Assembly: GCF_018139145.2 (NCBI RefSeq)
Contig: NC_059477.1
Coordinates: 29,677,502 to 29,741,501 of the forward strand
Source of the DNA: Gymnogyps californianus
Lineage: Eukaryota; Chordata; Aves; Accipitriformes; Cathartidae
Length of the DNA: 64,000 nt
Direction of reading: 5' to 3'
The position numbers and the translations under genes are program-made. Position 1 is the first letter of the stretch. The number at the start of each line of letters is the position of its first letter. The notes under the pieces were generated by a model. It made no database searches, had not been told where the DNA came from, and saw only the letters and a program-made list of their open reading frames with translations. Of the stretch, positions 1 through 9,999 are shown one piece after another.

Positions 1-2759
1 CATCAGCATGAGATGCCACTGCCAGCTTAGATAATTCCCTCATGCCACCCCTGATCTTCAGCAATTGTTTTATGAGTTTGGAGAACCCAAAATGGTGTGA
101 CTCATGCAAATATTTTTTTTTTTTTTTTCCCCCAGAAGGGAGCACTTCCACATCTAGTGTTTTTGCCAAGGAAAGCCGGGAAATCTGAAGCAAAATATTT
201 TAACAAGTAGCAGGAAACAAACAAGATGACTGTGATTTTAGGAACAGCTTCCAGCCATTCGAGAGACGTGTATGGCTCCCGCAGCCAGAGCACTGTACAC
301 CACCAGCCTGTGTTGGTACGGAAAGTAAACACTGCAAAGATCCCAAGCATTGCTGAGTCCTCATGAACTTGCTGTGTTTTCCTGTGTCTGGGCCTAAACA
401 AGAGTAAAATGAGGTCTAATAATCTTTCTGGAGCCTAAAACTGTTTTATTCTAATTCTCTATTGAGAAAAGCAATAAAATGTAGCCCAGTGGTTTAAAAT
501 ATATAAACCTACATTTGACTGGTGCAAAATCATTATAGTGTCTGTCCATAAATTCTTGCACCAGTCTAAGCTGTTTAATTGGCAAAATATATGCTATATA
601 ACATTGAACTTGAGCACTTACATTTAATATCGGCTCAACTTAATCTCACTGAAAGTATTAATCACTAATTAATACTTTTTGGGGGTTTTGTTCATGCAGA
701 AAGAATCACTACTCTAATTACCACTTGTTTGATAATGTGCCTTTATCTTTATTTTAATGGGGCTGCCAGTTTATTTAGATGCAAACATCTAAGCATTTTT
801 ATATCCCCAAGAGCAATTGCTCTCTTAAATACTTTCAGTGATACAGTTACTTTAAAGCAATAAGCAGTGCAAGAAGAGCTAGCATGAAATTACATTATAT
901 CTCCAGAGCTTTGTAGTTATATAAGAACTCTTGGCATATTCTGTTAATTAATGGAATATGTTTACTGTGGGGTTTTGAAGTTATTAATTATTTTTATTAG
1001 TTTAAAATTCTTTAACTGTCATGTCTATGTACTATTTCTATTATTAATTCAGTCCAGAGGTGTATGGTATTTTATGCATTCCTATCTTAACCAAGGGATG
1101 AGCAAAATATAAGAGAAAGGAGACTCAGTCAGTCAGATGTCACCCCACATTCCGATACTGCAAGTATATATATATATTTTATATATATATATATGTATCT
1201 GTATGTATATATTAGCAGTACCCAAAAAGCATGAGAACAAATTAACATTTTATGCCACAGATTTGCTACACTAAATCTAGCAATTTTCCAGCGTAGGCTT
1301 ATTTTTAAAATACTAATATTTCTAACCCACATTAATTTATGTGTCCCTATAATGTAGAACATATAGTACTAATTAGAAATTTTCAAATAGAAAAGAAAAA
1401 ACCCCTCTGCTTTTACTTTCTGAAACTGGACTGAGGAAAGTATAATGCACAGTTAGATAAGGTTTCTTCTTGTGTTTAAAGGACTAGGAGACGGCACTCT
1501 CTTTTACTTTCCATTATTTCAATTTCCATGATTTCTGACAAAGACTTAATTGCTGAATCTTTTTAGCTGCCTGCAAAATGAATAATAGATATATATAAAT
1601 GATTAATGTAAAAGACCTACAGTATTTAGTCATTTTACCCCTCCCTTTCTTAGTGTGGGCAGGTCAGGTGCAAAAATACTTTGCATCAGAAAGGTGTCGG
1701 AAAATTAATTCATTAACATTCATTAAACACTCGTAATGAAAAGTGAGAATGGAGTACAAAGAATTGCTATTTTCTTTCTTTACATTCTTCAAACTAAATT
1801 GGATTAATCAGAACGGAAAGGGTAATAAAACATTAGAGCTTGTTCTTATCTCTTTGCTCCCTCCCTTCGGTTATCAGTGAGTACACTGGAATGCTACTTG
1901 CTGTTGCAAGGCAGCAACAATATTTGAGGCACTCTGAGCTACCTTCTTATTTTGAGGAAGACAGTAGTTACAGAAAGATCTTATTTTCTCACTGAGCTCC
2001 ACTGCTGGGCAGCAAAAGAGAGGGAGAGACTGTGAATCAGAGGCATTTCCTTTTTTCTTCCTTTTTCTTTTTTTCTGTGAAAGACACAATGGCTGTGGAA
2101 TTTCTTAATTCCCTCGTAATCACCAAACCTTTTTTCCCCTCAGCCACACACCTAACAAGTAAAACCTACATCCCAACTTGCCTTGCCTTTTGCTGTGCAG
2201 AAGAGTGGGCAGCATCATTTGCCCCGCTTTGATGTGGCTGCTGGGCAGCACTGCTCTGACACTGCCTGTGACTTGTCGACTTCCCTCTCTCATCTCGAGG
2301 GGCGGCATCACCTTGTCTAAGGTGTTGTGAAAGTGTGGTGCAATCCTGCTTCTCAGCTCTGCCTTCAGGTGCAGAAGAGGATGATACTGCAGCCAGAAAT
2401 GAGCTTGATCTTTAAGAATACCTGAAGAGGGCTGGGTCTCATATGAGACCTGAATCTAATTTTTATTATTTGACCCATCTCTGCTCAAAAGAGCCCACTC
2501 ACAGGAGTGAGAGCTTTCTCTCTACCTTGGCATTTGGTCCTGTGCAGTTGTCTTTTTACAAACCCTGTTTTTATCAGCTGTCTAAAGCAATTTCCATCCA
2601 GCTTTTCAGTTTTATGAAGAAGCTTTTCTATAGATTTTTTTCATTAAAATGTGGTGAAACAGGTGAAACACTTTAGATGGGTTTTAATCATAGTTTTCTT
2701 CATTTCTGTCAAAGATGAACACAGAAGAGTAGCATTCTTTTCCTACCAGCTGTTTTCAG
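1..2759. other. AT-rich unique DNA, no gene seen
   Basis: No convincing gene or element is visible. The stretch is AT-rich with many TAATTA-type homeodomain-like words. It has a poly-T run near 113-128 and a TA-rich microsatellite near 1165-1211. The open frames here are short and look random. Confidence 0.6.
1165..1211. repeat. TA-rich microsatellite
   Basis: Alternating TA runs are interrupted by TTTT and by GTATCTGTATG. The array is short and impure. It explains the Tyr/Ile-rich open frame that crosses it on the minus strand. Confidence 0.85.
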
Positions 2760-2999
2760 CAAGCCCTTTAACTGACAAGAGGACAGAGGCATGTGAAGGC
2801 ACACAAAGCACACTTGAAGAGCTAAATGCACCTCCAGGATCTCAGAAACTCAATGGAGACAGACAAGTGTCTTCAACGTGGACCCACAGGACTGCAGCCT
2901 ATGGTGTGGTACCCAGAGGCAGCAAACAGGCTGCATTAATCCAGAGAACAAAAAAGAATTGCACAACCAAGTGTATCTTAGATCACGGTATATTTAGAG
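2760..2999 (+). other. Candidate isolated exon, plus strand (80 codons open)
   Basis: An open block of 240 nt is preceded by a pyrimidine-rich acceptor (CTGTTTTCAG ending at 2759) and followed by a donor-like GAG|GTAGGA at 2999/3000. The frame that stays open starts at codon position 2. It encodes a mixed, non-repetitive peptide beginning SPLTDKRTEACEG and ending KCILDHGIFRG, with no compositional bias. A second possible donor (ACG|GTATAT) lies at 2987/2988. I recognise no domain or family. The frame also runs open upstream to 2651, which weakens the exon reading. It may simply be a chance open stretch; no partner exon was identified on this strand. Confidence 0.22.
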
Positions 3000-3656
3000 G
3001 TAGGATTTTTTCTTCCAGTATCATATCAAAAATTTTTAAGTTTAGTTTTTCCTCGAGGCCTACAGCTTTGTCAGCACTTCCCTAACAGCTTTCTCTATCC
3101 ATTTTATATACATAGGAAGGAAAAATAGCTAAAATCTTCATTCTTGCATTCTCCCTCCATGAATATTTCCTCGAGGGACTTTTCCTAATGTTGGTGTTCC
3201 TGTCTCCAGTCAGATAACTCAGGAGAGAGCTGCCCACACTGACCTGCTCTGCCTTCAGGGCTCTCCAGATCTGTGCTACTGCCTCCATTTCTCTGTCTCA
3301 TGCTCTCTCTTTGTCTTTCCGTCATATCCGTCTCATGAAAGAGAAACTCTGTCAATCATAGGCCTTCACAGAGAGCTGACTGGTTCCTTCCTGAGCACTG
3401 CTGACTTTCACTAAGTACATGGCTCTTGCACTTGGAGCTGCAAACCTGCTCCTGCAGTAGTCCATAACTTCTGTATTTTTAAAATGCCCAGTCCTCCCCT
3501 TCCCTCTTCTTTTAACATCTCACAGTAGGCATGAAGCTCTGTGAGATGGTCCGCAGGAGGACTGAGTTCGTGTAAGTAAAAAGAAAAGAGTAACAACTCA
3601 AGTCTTCCTCTATCTGGGACCGAATCACTTTGAAGATGCACAAAAGCAATACTCAC
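3000..3656. other. Unique DNA, nothing recognised
   Basis: Pyrimidine-rich in places (about 3250-3330), without a recognisable gene, repeat or structured RNA. Confidence 0.5.
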
Positions 3657-3720
3657 TTTTACTGTGGGGTTTTTTTTCATCTTCACATACACTTCATGCT
3701 TCCCAGGGCCCTGGTTTGTT
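3657..3720 (-). other. Candidate short exon, minus strand
   Basis: On the minus strand a strong donor (AAAA|GTGAGTA, exon end at 3657) follows an open block with an acceptor-like TGATTCTTAG just upstream (exon start 3720). With that acceptor the block is 64 nt and encodes TNQGPGKHEVYVKMKKNPTVK in the frame open across it. An alternative acceptor (CCCAATTTAG) lies further upstream. The polypyrimidine tract is weak. Family unknown. It sits about 2.2 kb downstream, in the minus direction, of the better exon candidate at 5920-6078 and could belong to the same decayed gene. That link is inference only. Confidence 0.18.
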
Positions 3721-5919
3721 CTAAGAATCATTGAAGTCAGGTTTGTGCTTTGGTCCATGCCTAAATTGGGATCCAAAAGTCTTGAAGTAAGCGTTCTGAG
3801 TAAGAGTTGTAACTTCAGTCAGCCAGGCTGAAGTGAGATGAACTGAGCAGATCTTGTTCTTGGAAAAGATAAATAAATTTTCTACCCACAACAAACCATG
3901 AATTTAATTCATTTCCACAGCACCTTCCAAATACATCTGTGAAGTCAGAAGAGAAGAAATCATAGTCCCTCTACTCCACAAAAAAAAATAAATAAATAAA
4001 TAAAAAAATTGTATTTACCTTTTGGGGAGTGAGAATTTCATCTTTTAAGAAATGTTTTTCCTACAACTTTGAAATACAGAATCTTCAAAACTATTAGGCA
4101 AATATTTTATTTCAAAGATCTTTCAATTAAGAACTCATTTGAATATTTGAAATTCTGGCAATAAAGAATCTTGCTGCTAAAACACCTTGCTCATCTGGAA
4201 GAAAGCAGATCAGCTATAGAAGACATCAGAGTTAATAGCTTGACCAATACATTCCTAAGGCCAAAAGACTGTCACAGTCATTAAAATTCACAGTGCACAG
4301 TGCAAGCTGGAGAAATTCATGCCATGATTATTTTATATTAAGCCCATACATTCTGGCTGACTTAGGACCATATTTTAAAACAAAACTCCCCAACTGGATT
4401 TGAAGTTCTAACAAAGAATACAAACTTTTTTAATCTAAAGACTTCCAGTAATAAAGAGTTCAAAAGGCAAATTGTACTGTTGTCTCACTTCTGGTTCAAG
4501 AAACTCACAAGTTTCTAGCAAAGTCATCAAACCTCAGTTTTTAGTTACTACCTCTTGCTGCTAAATTATAGCCAGCTGCTCTCAAAGTTTCCTTCTCCCT
4601 CAGAGGTGAGAGAGGTTGTGGTCCAACAGGATCTTCCCCCTGCACGACCCACATTCCCTCTGTGACAGGAGCAGAAACTCAAGATGTTGTTGATGCCATA
4701 CACAGTAGAGATGCCGCTTCCCTACTCTGAGTCACCTCCCGGTTCCAGCTAGCCAGGGGTCCCCAGTTCCCTGGAGACTGTTGCACCAAGAGCTCAAACT
4801 GTCATCTGCCTTATGCCTTGAGCAAATAATCATAATGTGACCATCTCACATGTTTTGAAACACCATCTATTCCTCTTCCTGATGTAGAAAAAGTCTGTTA
4901 CTGAGTCCAAGTCAGCCTTCCTTCAGGGAATGAGGTCTTCAGGAAAAAATGTCAGCATGAATGTAAAACTGGAAACAAATTAACATTAATCTGTCCCAGT
5001 CTCCTATGTTTTCCTGTATCATCTCCTCATTTTTGTGTGTGGGCTCTTCCGTATTGTTGTTTTTTGAAACAGCATTTTCTAATTCTAAAGAAAACAGACT
5101 TGGGGCTAAGTATTGGATCAGTCTCCCATGAACTTTTTCATTTGTACCTTGTGCCCTCTAGAAATTGAGCCTTGGAAGTCCCAGACGTTGATTTTTTTTG
5201 TCTGTGTAACGCATGTTGCATTCTGTTATAGAAACAAAGGACACACATTCACTTTTATCTGTGCTATAGAGTCAAAACACCACTGTTCATTGTGATGAGC
5301 GTCGTCAGCAGCAGTCTCCTGCCAATTCTCCTCCTCCAGATTCATATTCATTTGTTAGGTCTAATTAAAGACCCATGGTACAAAGAAGCTTAGGGCTGCT
5401 TTACATTCAAGCTCCTCTGCTTTTGACTGATAGTACACCTTTTGTGTGCAACATTTTAAGATTGTGTAGAAATGACTTACAGTGACAGATTGCTTTTGTA
5501 CTTGCTGGCTACTGTCCATTTCATTTTCATTATATGTTTCATTGTATACTTCAGAGAGAGAGTGCTAAAGGTTTGCAACATAACAAATTTATAGTGGGAT
5601 TTGAGTGCTCTAGGGATGGATGGGAAAAGCCTGGTATCTTCCATCAGATTATCCTACAGTAGCTTTAAAGGAGCTGTGGAGCCTGCAGCAGATGAGAATA
5701 CTGTAGAAGATAATACAATCCTTTATTTCTTTGCAGTTCTCTCCTTCTTTTCCTCTCTACTATTCCACAAGGGTATTCCTAACAGAACCACAGATTGTGC
5801 AGGACCTTGGAAATCGGGCTTGACAACCCCACCTGAAAATCATCCTGGGTTCTTTCCAGGTCAGTAATGTTCTGCAGATTCAGTTAACAGCCTTGTTGGG
5901 ACAATTCCATCTTGCTTAC
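3721..5919. other. AT-rich unique DNA with an A-rich simple repeat
   Basis: An A-rich (AAAT)n tract lies at about 3979-4008. The rest is unremarkable AT-rich DNA with short chance open frames. Nothing recognisable as a gene. Confidence 0.5.
3979..4008. repeat. (AAAT)n A-rich simple repeat
   Basis: A run of A followed by about four AAAT units and another A run. It is not attached to a recognisable retroposon body. Confidence 0.8.
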
Positions 5920-6078
5920 CTTGAAAACGTGATCATGGTCAAGGCAGCCCAGCAGTTGGTTGTCGTCTTCCAGTTCCGCGTCGTTAGCAGACGTCCGAAA
6001 TGGCACTGACGAAGGTGCTGCAGTTGTACAGGTTCAGCTCCTGTCCCGCATAGAGGTTTGGCTCTCTTGGAACTACAT
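5920..6078 (-). pseudogene. Candidate exon with frame disruption, minus strand
   Basis: This 159-nt block is unlike its surroundings: it is CpG-containing and C/G-rich at third codon positions within AT-rich flanks. On the minus strand it is bounded flush by an acceptor (GATTTTTTTTAG, exon starting at 6078) and a consensus donor (CAAG|GTAAGC, exon ending at 5920). The most coding-like reading is in two frames. The first part reads VVPREPNLYAGQELNLYNCS and continues to SDVC, followed by an in-frame TAA. One base further on, a second segment reads NDAELEDDNQLLGCLDHDHV and ends FK. This looks like one exon carrying a one-base frame error. An uninterrupted but less codon-like frame also crosses the whole block. 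I do not recognise the family. The EPNLYAGQELNL...C pattern faintly recalls an Ig-like B strand, but that is a guess. It is either an exon of a decaying gene, or a real exon with a sequence error. Confidence 0.42.
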
Positions 6079-6970
6079 CTAAAAAAAATCAGGGCAGCGG
6101 AGAAGGGAATCCAAACCTATTGCTGAAGAAGATTTTCCTTTTATTTACTTACTGGGTGAGCCCCACATGGAGCAGATAGAATCTAACTCTGAGATATCAA
6201 GGGAGAAGGGAGTTTTTTCAAGTCTTCGAAAGAAAAAGAATGTCTCTCTAAAATTGGGGTGCAGTTACCAAGCACTGCATTCAACTCCACTTCCCCAATA
6301 CCAGCAAGCCAGTAAGAAATTGGGGGAATTGGAAAGGACTGATGAAATGCTTTGGCAGGGTTGAGAGTAGGAAGAAAGTGGATTTTCAGGAAAAGAGCAT
6401 GTGTTTGCATTTCAGCTGCTCCAGTTTCCAGCCTGGCATCTCAGTTTAACCTGCTGACGAATGTGTGAGTTTCTGTTAAGACACTAGACTGCAAGTTGAA
6501 CAGCTGAAGCACAAGTGTAAATTCCTTTCTACTGGATCTGTTGCGATAGTAGCAACCTCCAACATGGGGTAGGGCAATAAATTCTTACACCTTGATTTCA
6601 AGATTCACAAGAATGTTTGCTTCCATGTTAAACTCCTTGCAGAGTATCTAAATTATACGCTCAGCCACAAGCCGGAGCCAAAGAGTATGTCCATAGATGT
6701 TCTGCTCAACATGTTTGCAGTCTTGGAGAAAAGGAGGAAAAAAATATTTTTTTTTTCCCCCAGAAAACTGTGATGCATTACTGTGGTCATCATATTGATA
6801 AAGACAGACCTTTGCCTATAAGGCAAATCAGAGATGAGGTCTGATCACAAAACTACAGACATTACACCCCTTTCTAGGAATGGCCATTTACCACAGCTGC
6901 ATGGCAACAGTGTCCCATCTTCCCAGTAAAACGTTAATACAGTGGTGGGAATAGTATTAGTCCATGTGTT
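6079..6970. other. Unique DNA, nothing recognised
   Basis: AT-rich sequence between the exon-like block and the solo LTR, with short chance open frames on both strands and no repeat signature seen. Confidence 0.5.
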
Positions 6971-7237
6971 TGTATTGGGTCTAGCTGAGATGGAGTTAAT
7001 TTTCCCCATAGCAGCCTTCATAGTGCTGTGCTCTGTATTGGGAGCTAGAAAGGTGTCGGTAAGACACCAGGGTTTTGGCTACTGCTGAGCAGTGCTCGCA
7101 CAGCATCAGGGCTGTCTCTCCAACATTGCCCCCCCACCAGTAGGCTGGGGGTGGGCAAGATCTTGGGAGGGGACATAGCCACACAGCTGACCCAAACTGA
7201 CCAAAGGGATATTCCATACCATATGACTTCTGCTCAG

Positions 7238-7244
7238 TATAAAA
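7238..7244 (+). promoter_or_regulatory. TATA box of the solo LTR
   Basis: TATAAAA in the sequence CTCAGTATAAAAGCTAG, about 130 bp upstream of the AATAAA signal, the usual order in an LTR. Whether it still drives transcription cannot be told from sequence. Confidence 0.65.
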
Positions 7245-7373
7245 GCTAGGGGGAGGAGGAGGAAGTGGGGGGCATTCGTTTGTTTACATTTGTCTTCCAG
7301 AGCAACCACCACGCATACTGAAGCCCTGCTTCCCGGGAAGTGGCCCAACATCGCCTGCTGATGGGAAGTAGAG

Positions 7374-7379
7374 AATAAA
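7374..7379 (+). terminator. LTR polyadenylation signal
   Basis: AATAAA in GAGAATAAAATC, followed by a T-rich tract, marking the end of the R region of the solo LTR. Confidence 0.65.
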
Positions 7380-7553
7380 ATCTTTTGTTTTTCTTTGCTT
7401 TCGCGCGCGACCTTTGCTTCTGCTTTATTAAACTGCCCTTATCTCGATCTATGAGCCTTTCGTTTTATTTTCTCCCCCTGTCCAGTTGAGGAGGGGGAGT
7501 GATAGAGCGGCTTTGGTGGGCACCTGGCATACGGCCAGGGTCAACCCATTACA

Positions 7554-8619
7554 GTGTTATATCAAGATATTTGCTGAGATCAAGAGTAAGCAATACAATA
7601 TCTATGTTCATAATACTTGTCTGGAACTTTGCATTGGGTAATTAAATAAAGAGCATTGTCTTGGCACTGGAAAGCAGAGCAGACGTGTGCACTACCAGGC
7701 ACTGTATGTTGCCTCTGCTTATTAAACCGTATATGTGCAGTTACTTCATATCATACCTGGGGAACACACTCATGCTTCATCTCTTTTTTTCCCCAGCTGA
7801 TGAAGGAGTTGAAAGGAAATACGTCTGTTCATGAAAGGATGGAGTTATTCCCCTGGCTGGTTTTGCACCGGACTAAGCCCAGTTTGTATTCTTCAGTTTG
7901 GATCAGCCCTGAAATTTCTCATTCAGAGAAGAGTATTTGATTCAGGCAGTCTTGTCTGTATGGGCCCAGGCATCAATATGAAGGATTTTAAGGTTTTAAA
8001 CCTTAAAGCTGAAACTATTTCAGTTTTCAGGGTTTCAGATCCTACTCTTATTTCAGTTAGGAAGGCATTAGGTATTGTTTTACAGGGATTCTTCTCTGAA
8101 AGAACTGCCACCAGTGCTACTTGGTCCCTCAGAGGCCACCAGTGTCAGCTCATTAATTTTGTTGATAAGTGTTAAATGCATGGTTGACTTTGAAGCAAGA
8201 ATATTAAACTAACCAAGACAATCAGTTCTCGCTCATGATAATGTCAGCTTCACTATAAAACCACTTGATTTATAAAGATCTCTGCTGTGCACCTAAATTA
8301 AATAAATAGTACACTCAATGCCTGCTGTCCATACTGTAAATAAAGCAGAGTATAATCACTATGATAAGAAAACACTTTTCCTGCCCAAATGCCATGTTCT
8401 CCACTAATTTATTTTTTTGTACCTCTTGTGACTTATCTCACCAATAATAAGTTACAGGACAGACAAGTTACTCCAGAAGATTCAGAAAAAATTCATGAAT
8501 TTTTCTTACAGGACTAAATGTCTTCACAGAAACCCTTAATTGCTGGCAGGAACTCACACTGATATGAGCCTATCTACAAGGTGACTGTAAAATAAAGCAG
8601 ACTGAACTTTGTTGTGGCT
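7554..8619. other. Unique DNA, nothing firm
   Basis: AT-rich sequence. A good acceptor-like tract (TTTTTTTCCCCAG, ending near 7797) precedes an open stretch that begins LMKELKGNTSVHERMELF, but no donor was found and the product is not recognised. Treated as chance. Confidence 0.4.
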
Positions 8620-8685
8620 ACTAGTTTGTGCCCTCAGAAACCCAGGTTCAGCTCCTGATTCTGCCATAGGTTTCCCCAGTAGAGC
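8620..8685 (+). repeat. Fragment of ancient tRNA-derived SINE (MIR-like)
   Basis: The stretch CTCAGAAACCCAGGTTCAGC followed by TCCTGATTCTGCCATAGG matches, by eye, the B-box region and following core of amniote MIR-type SINEs (…GGTTC.A.TCCTG.CTCTGCCA…). Only the B-box side is legible; the 3' core is lost. Identification rests on remembered family patterns. Confidence 0.45.
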
Positions 8686-9958
8686 AGGATTTGAAACTAA
8701 ACTCACTGCCTTCCAGGAGAGCGTTCAGCGTTGGGATATTGATTCTTTTTCTCTCCTTTTTTGATCTGAGAGTTATTTAAGTATTTTATATCAAGTGGAA
8801 CAATTTCTAATGATTTAATATTCACTAAGGGAAAGAGACACTATAGGCTAATAGCTGGTTTGCTCTGCTGGGGGGAAGGAAGACTTCAGTACAAAATCTC
8901 TACCATGTAAGCCTTTAATTGTTTTAGATAAAGCAGAAGAAGTTTGACTAGGTGAGACTAGGTGCCCATTCAGGATAATTCTCTCACCTAAGTGTTATAC
9001 CAGGAAGTGCCTGTCTTCATATAAACTGGCAAAGCGAGTATCTTGCTCCCTCAGCACTGAGTGGGAAAAGAAAAGACATACTTGTTGCCAGCTCCTGAAT
9101 GCCCAGAAGAAAATCGTTCAATCAAGAATGGCAGAAGTGTTGTTACAGCTGAACCCAAAGTCTTGTTCTTATCTATTTTGCGAATCCCTACAGCGTAAGA
9201 CCGTAAACAGACATATGGAGAGAAAGAAGGGAGGTGGGAGGTAGCACCATAGCCTTGGATCCTGCTGTGTGGGAAGCTGACTTCGGAAAACTTACAGCAG
9301 TGGCAGAGATGTTCGGAATGTACCATACCCCTTCAGCTAGCCAGTGATCTTGTTTCCAGTGTACTGTAATCAAACTAAATGTATTCCCAGCCTGTTCTAA
9401 TATTAAACGAAGACACGTTACAAAAGCAAAGCTTGCTGTTGAAAGCAAGAAAATGCAACCAAAGAAATGCAATGTAGTTTAAACCTGCTTTTACCAATGA
9501 AGTGGGAAAAGCCTCTGGGCTCATTTAGCTCGTGGTGATGCTAGTAGCAGCACCTCATCTACAGCAATGCACACATATGGGAGTAAAAACGTTGTTGGAG
9601 AGGAGAATCAGTCCCTACAATTTAGGCACAGAAGGGACAAGAAAGTATGGGGAGAGGAACCCTACAAATAAAAGTTGTCTACTCTCAAAAGACACGTCTC
9701 CAAAACAATTGGCCAATTGCTTTATATCCCCTTGTGAAGGAACAAATGTTGTCTGCTCAGATTTCAGGAAATAAATACAATACAAACCATATTTACTTTG
9801 ACAAGCTGAAAATTACAAGCATCAAGGGTCTTGCCTCTGAGCTGTGTTTTTGCAAAGTTTGACGTTTTTTAAGGTTCAAGCAAGCATTGACAGAGAACTG
9901 ATGTGGAAGCCATGAAATCTCAGGTGAATGTGAATGGCCAGCTAGCTAGATTTCAATC
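8686..9958. other. Unique DNA, nothing recognised
   Basis: Unremarkable sequence with several short open frames on the minus strand around 9050-9470 that lack splice-consistent boundaries or family resemblance. Confidence 0.5.
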
Positions 9959-9999
9959 AGTTGTGGTGTTTCGTTGCTGCCTGGGGTTAAACCACGACA
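9959..9999 (-). mobile_element. Orphan 41-bp LTR terminus
   Basis: On the minus strand this reads TGTCGTGGTTTAACCCCAGG followed by CAGCAACGAAACACCACAA. It is the first ~41 bp of the LTR family found at 30776-31356 and 57747-58345, with a few differences, in the opposite orientation. The remaining ~540 bp of the LTR are absent. It is probably the surviving edge of a copy removed by deletion, or a fragment captured during repair. Confidence 0.75.

Larger units (their letters stand above)
6971..7553 (+). mobile_element. Solo LTR (ERVL-like), 583 bp
   Basis: The element begins TGTATTGGGTCTAGCTGAGA and ends CCAGGGTCAACCCATTACA, a TG...CA LTR of a type I recognise from bird genomes. It is flanked by a perfect 5-bp target duplication GTGTT (6966-6970 and 7554-7558), as expected for ERVL-class integration. 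Inside, in the plus orientation, there is a TATA box (TATAAAA, 7238-7244) and a polyadenylation signal (AATAAA, 7374-7379). These place U3, R and U5 in that order. No internal viral genes adjoin it, so it is a solo LTR left by LTR-LTR recombination. Its last 110 bp closely match the end of the LTR at 60636-61785, although their U3 regions differ. Confidence 0.9.
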
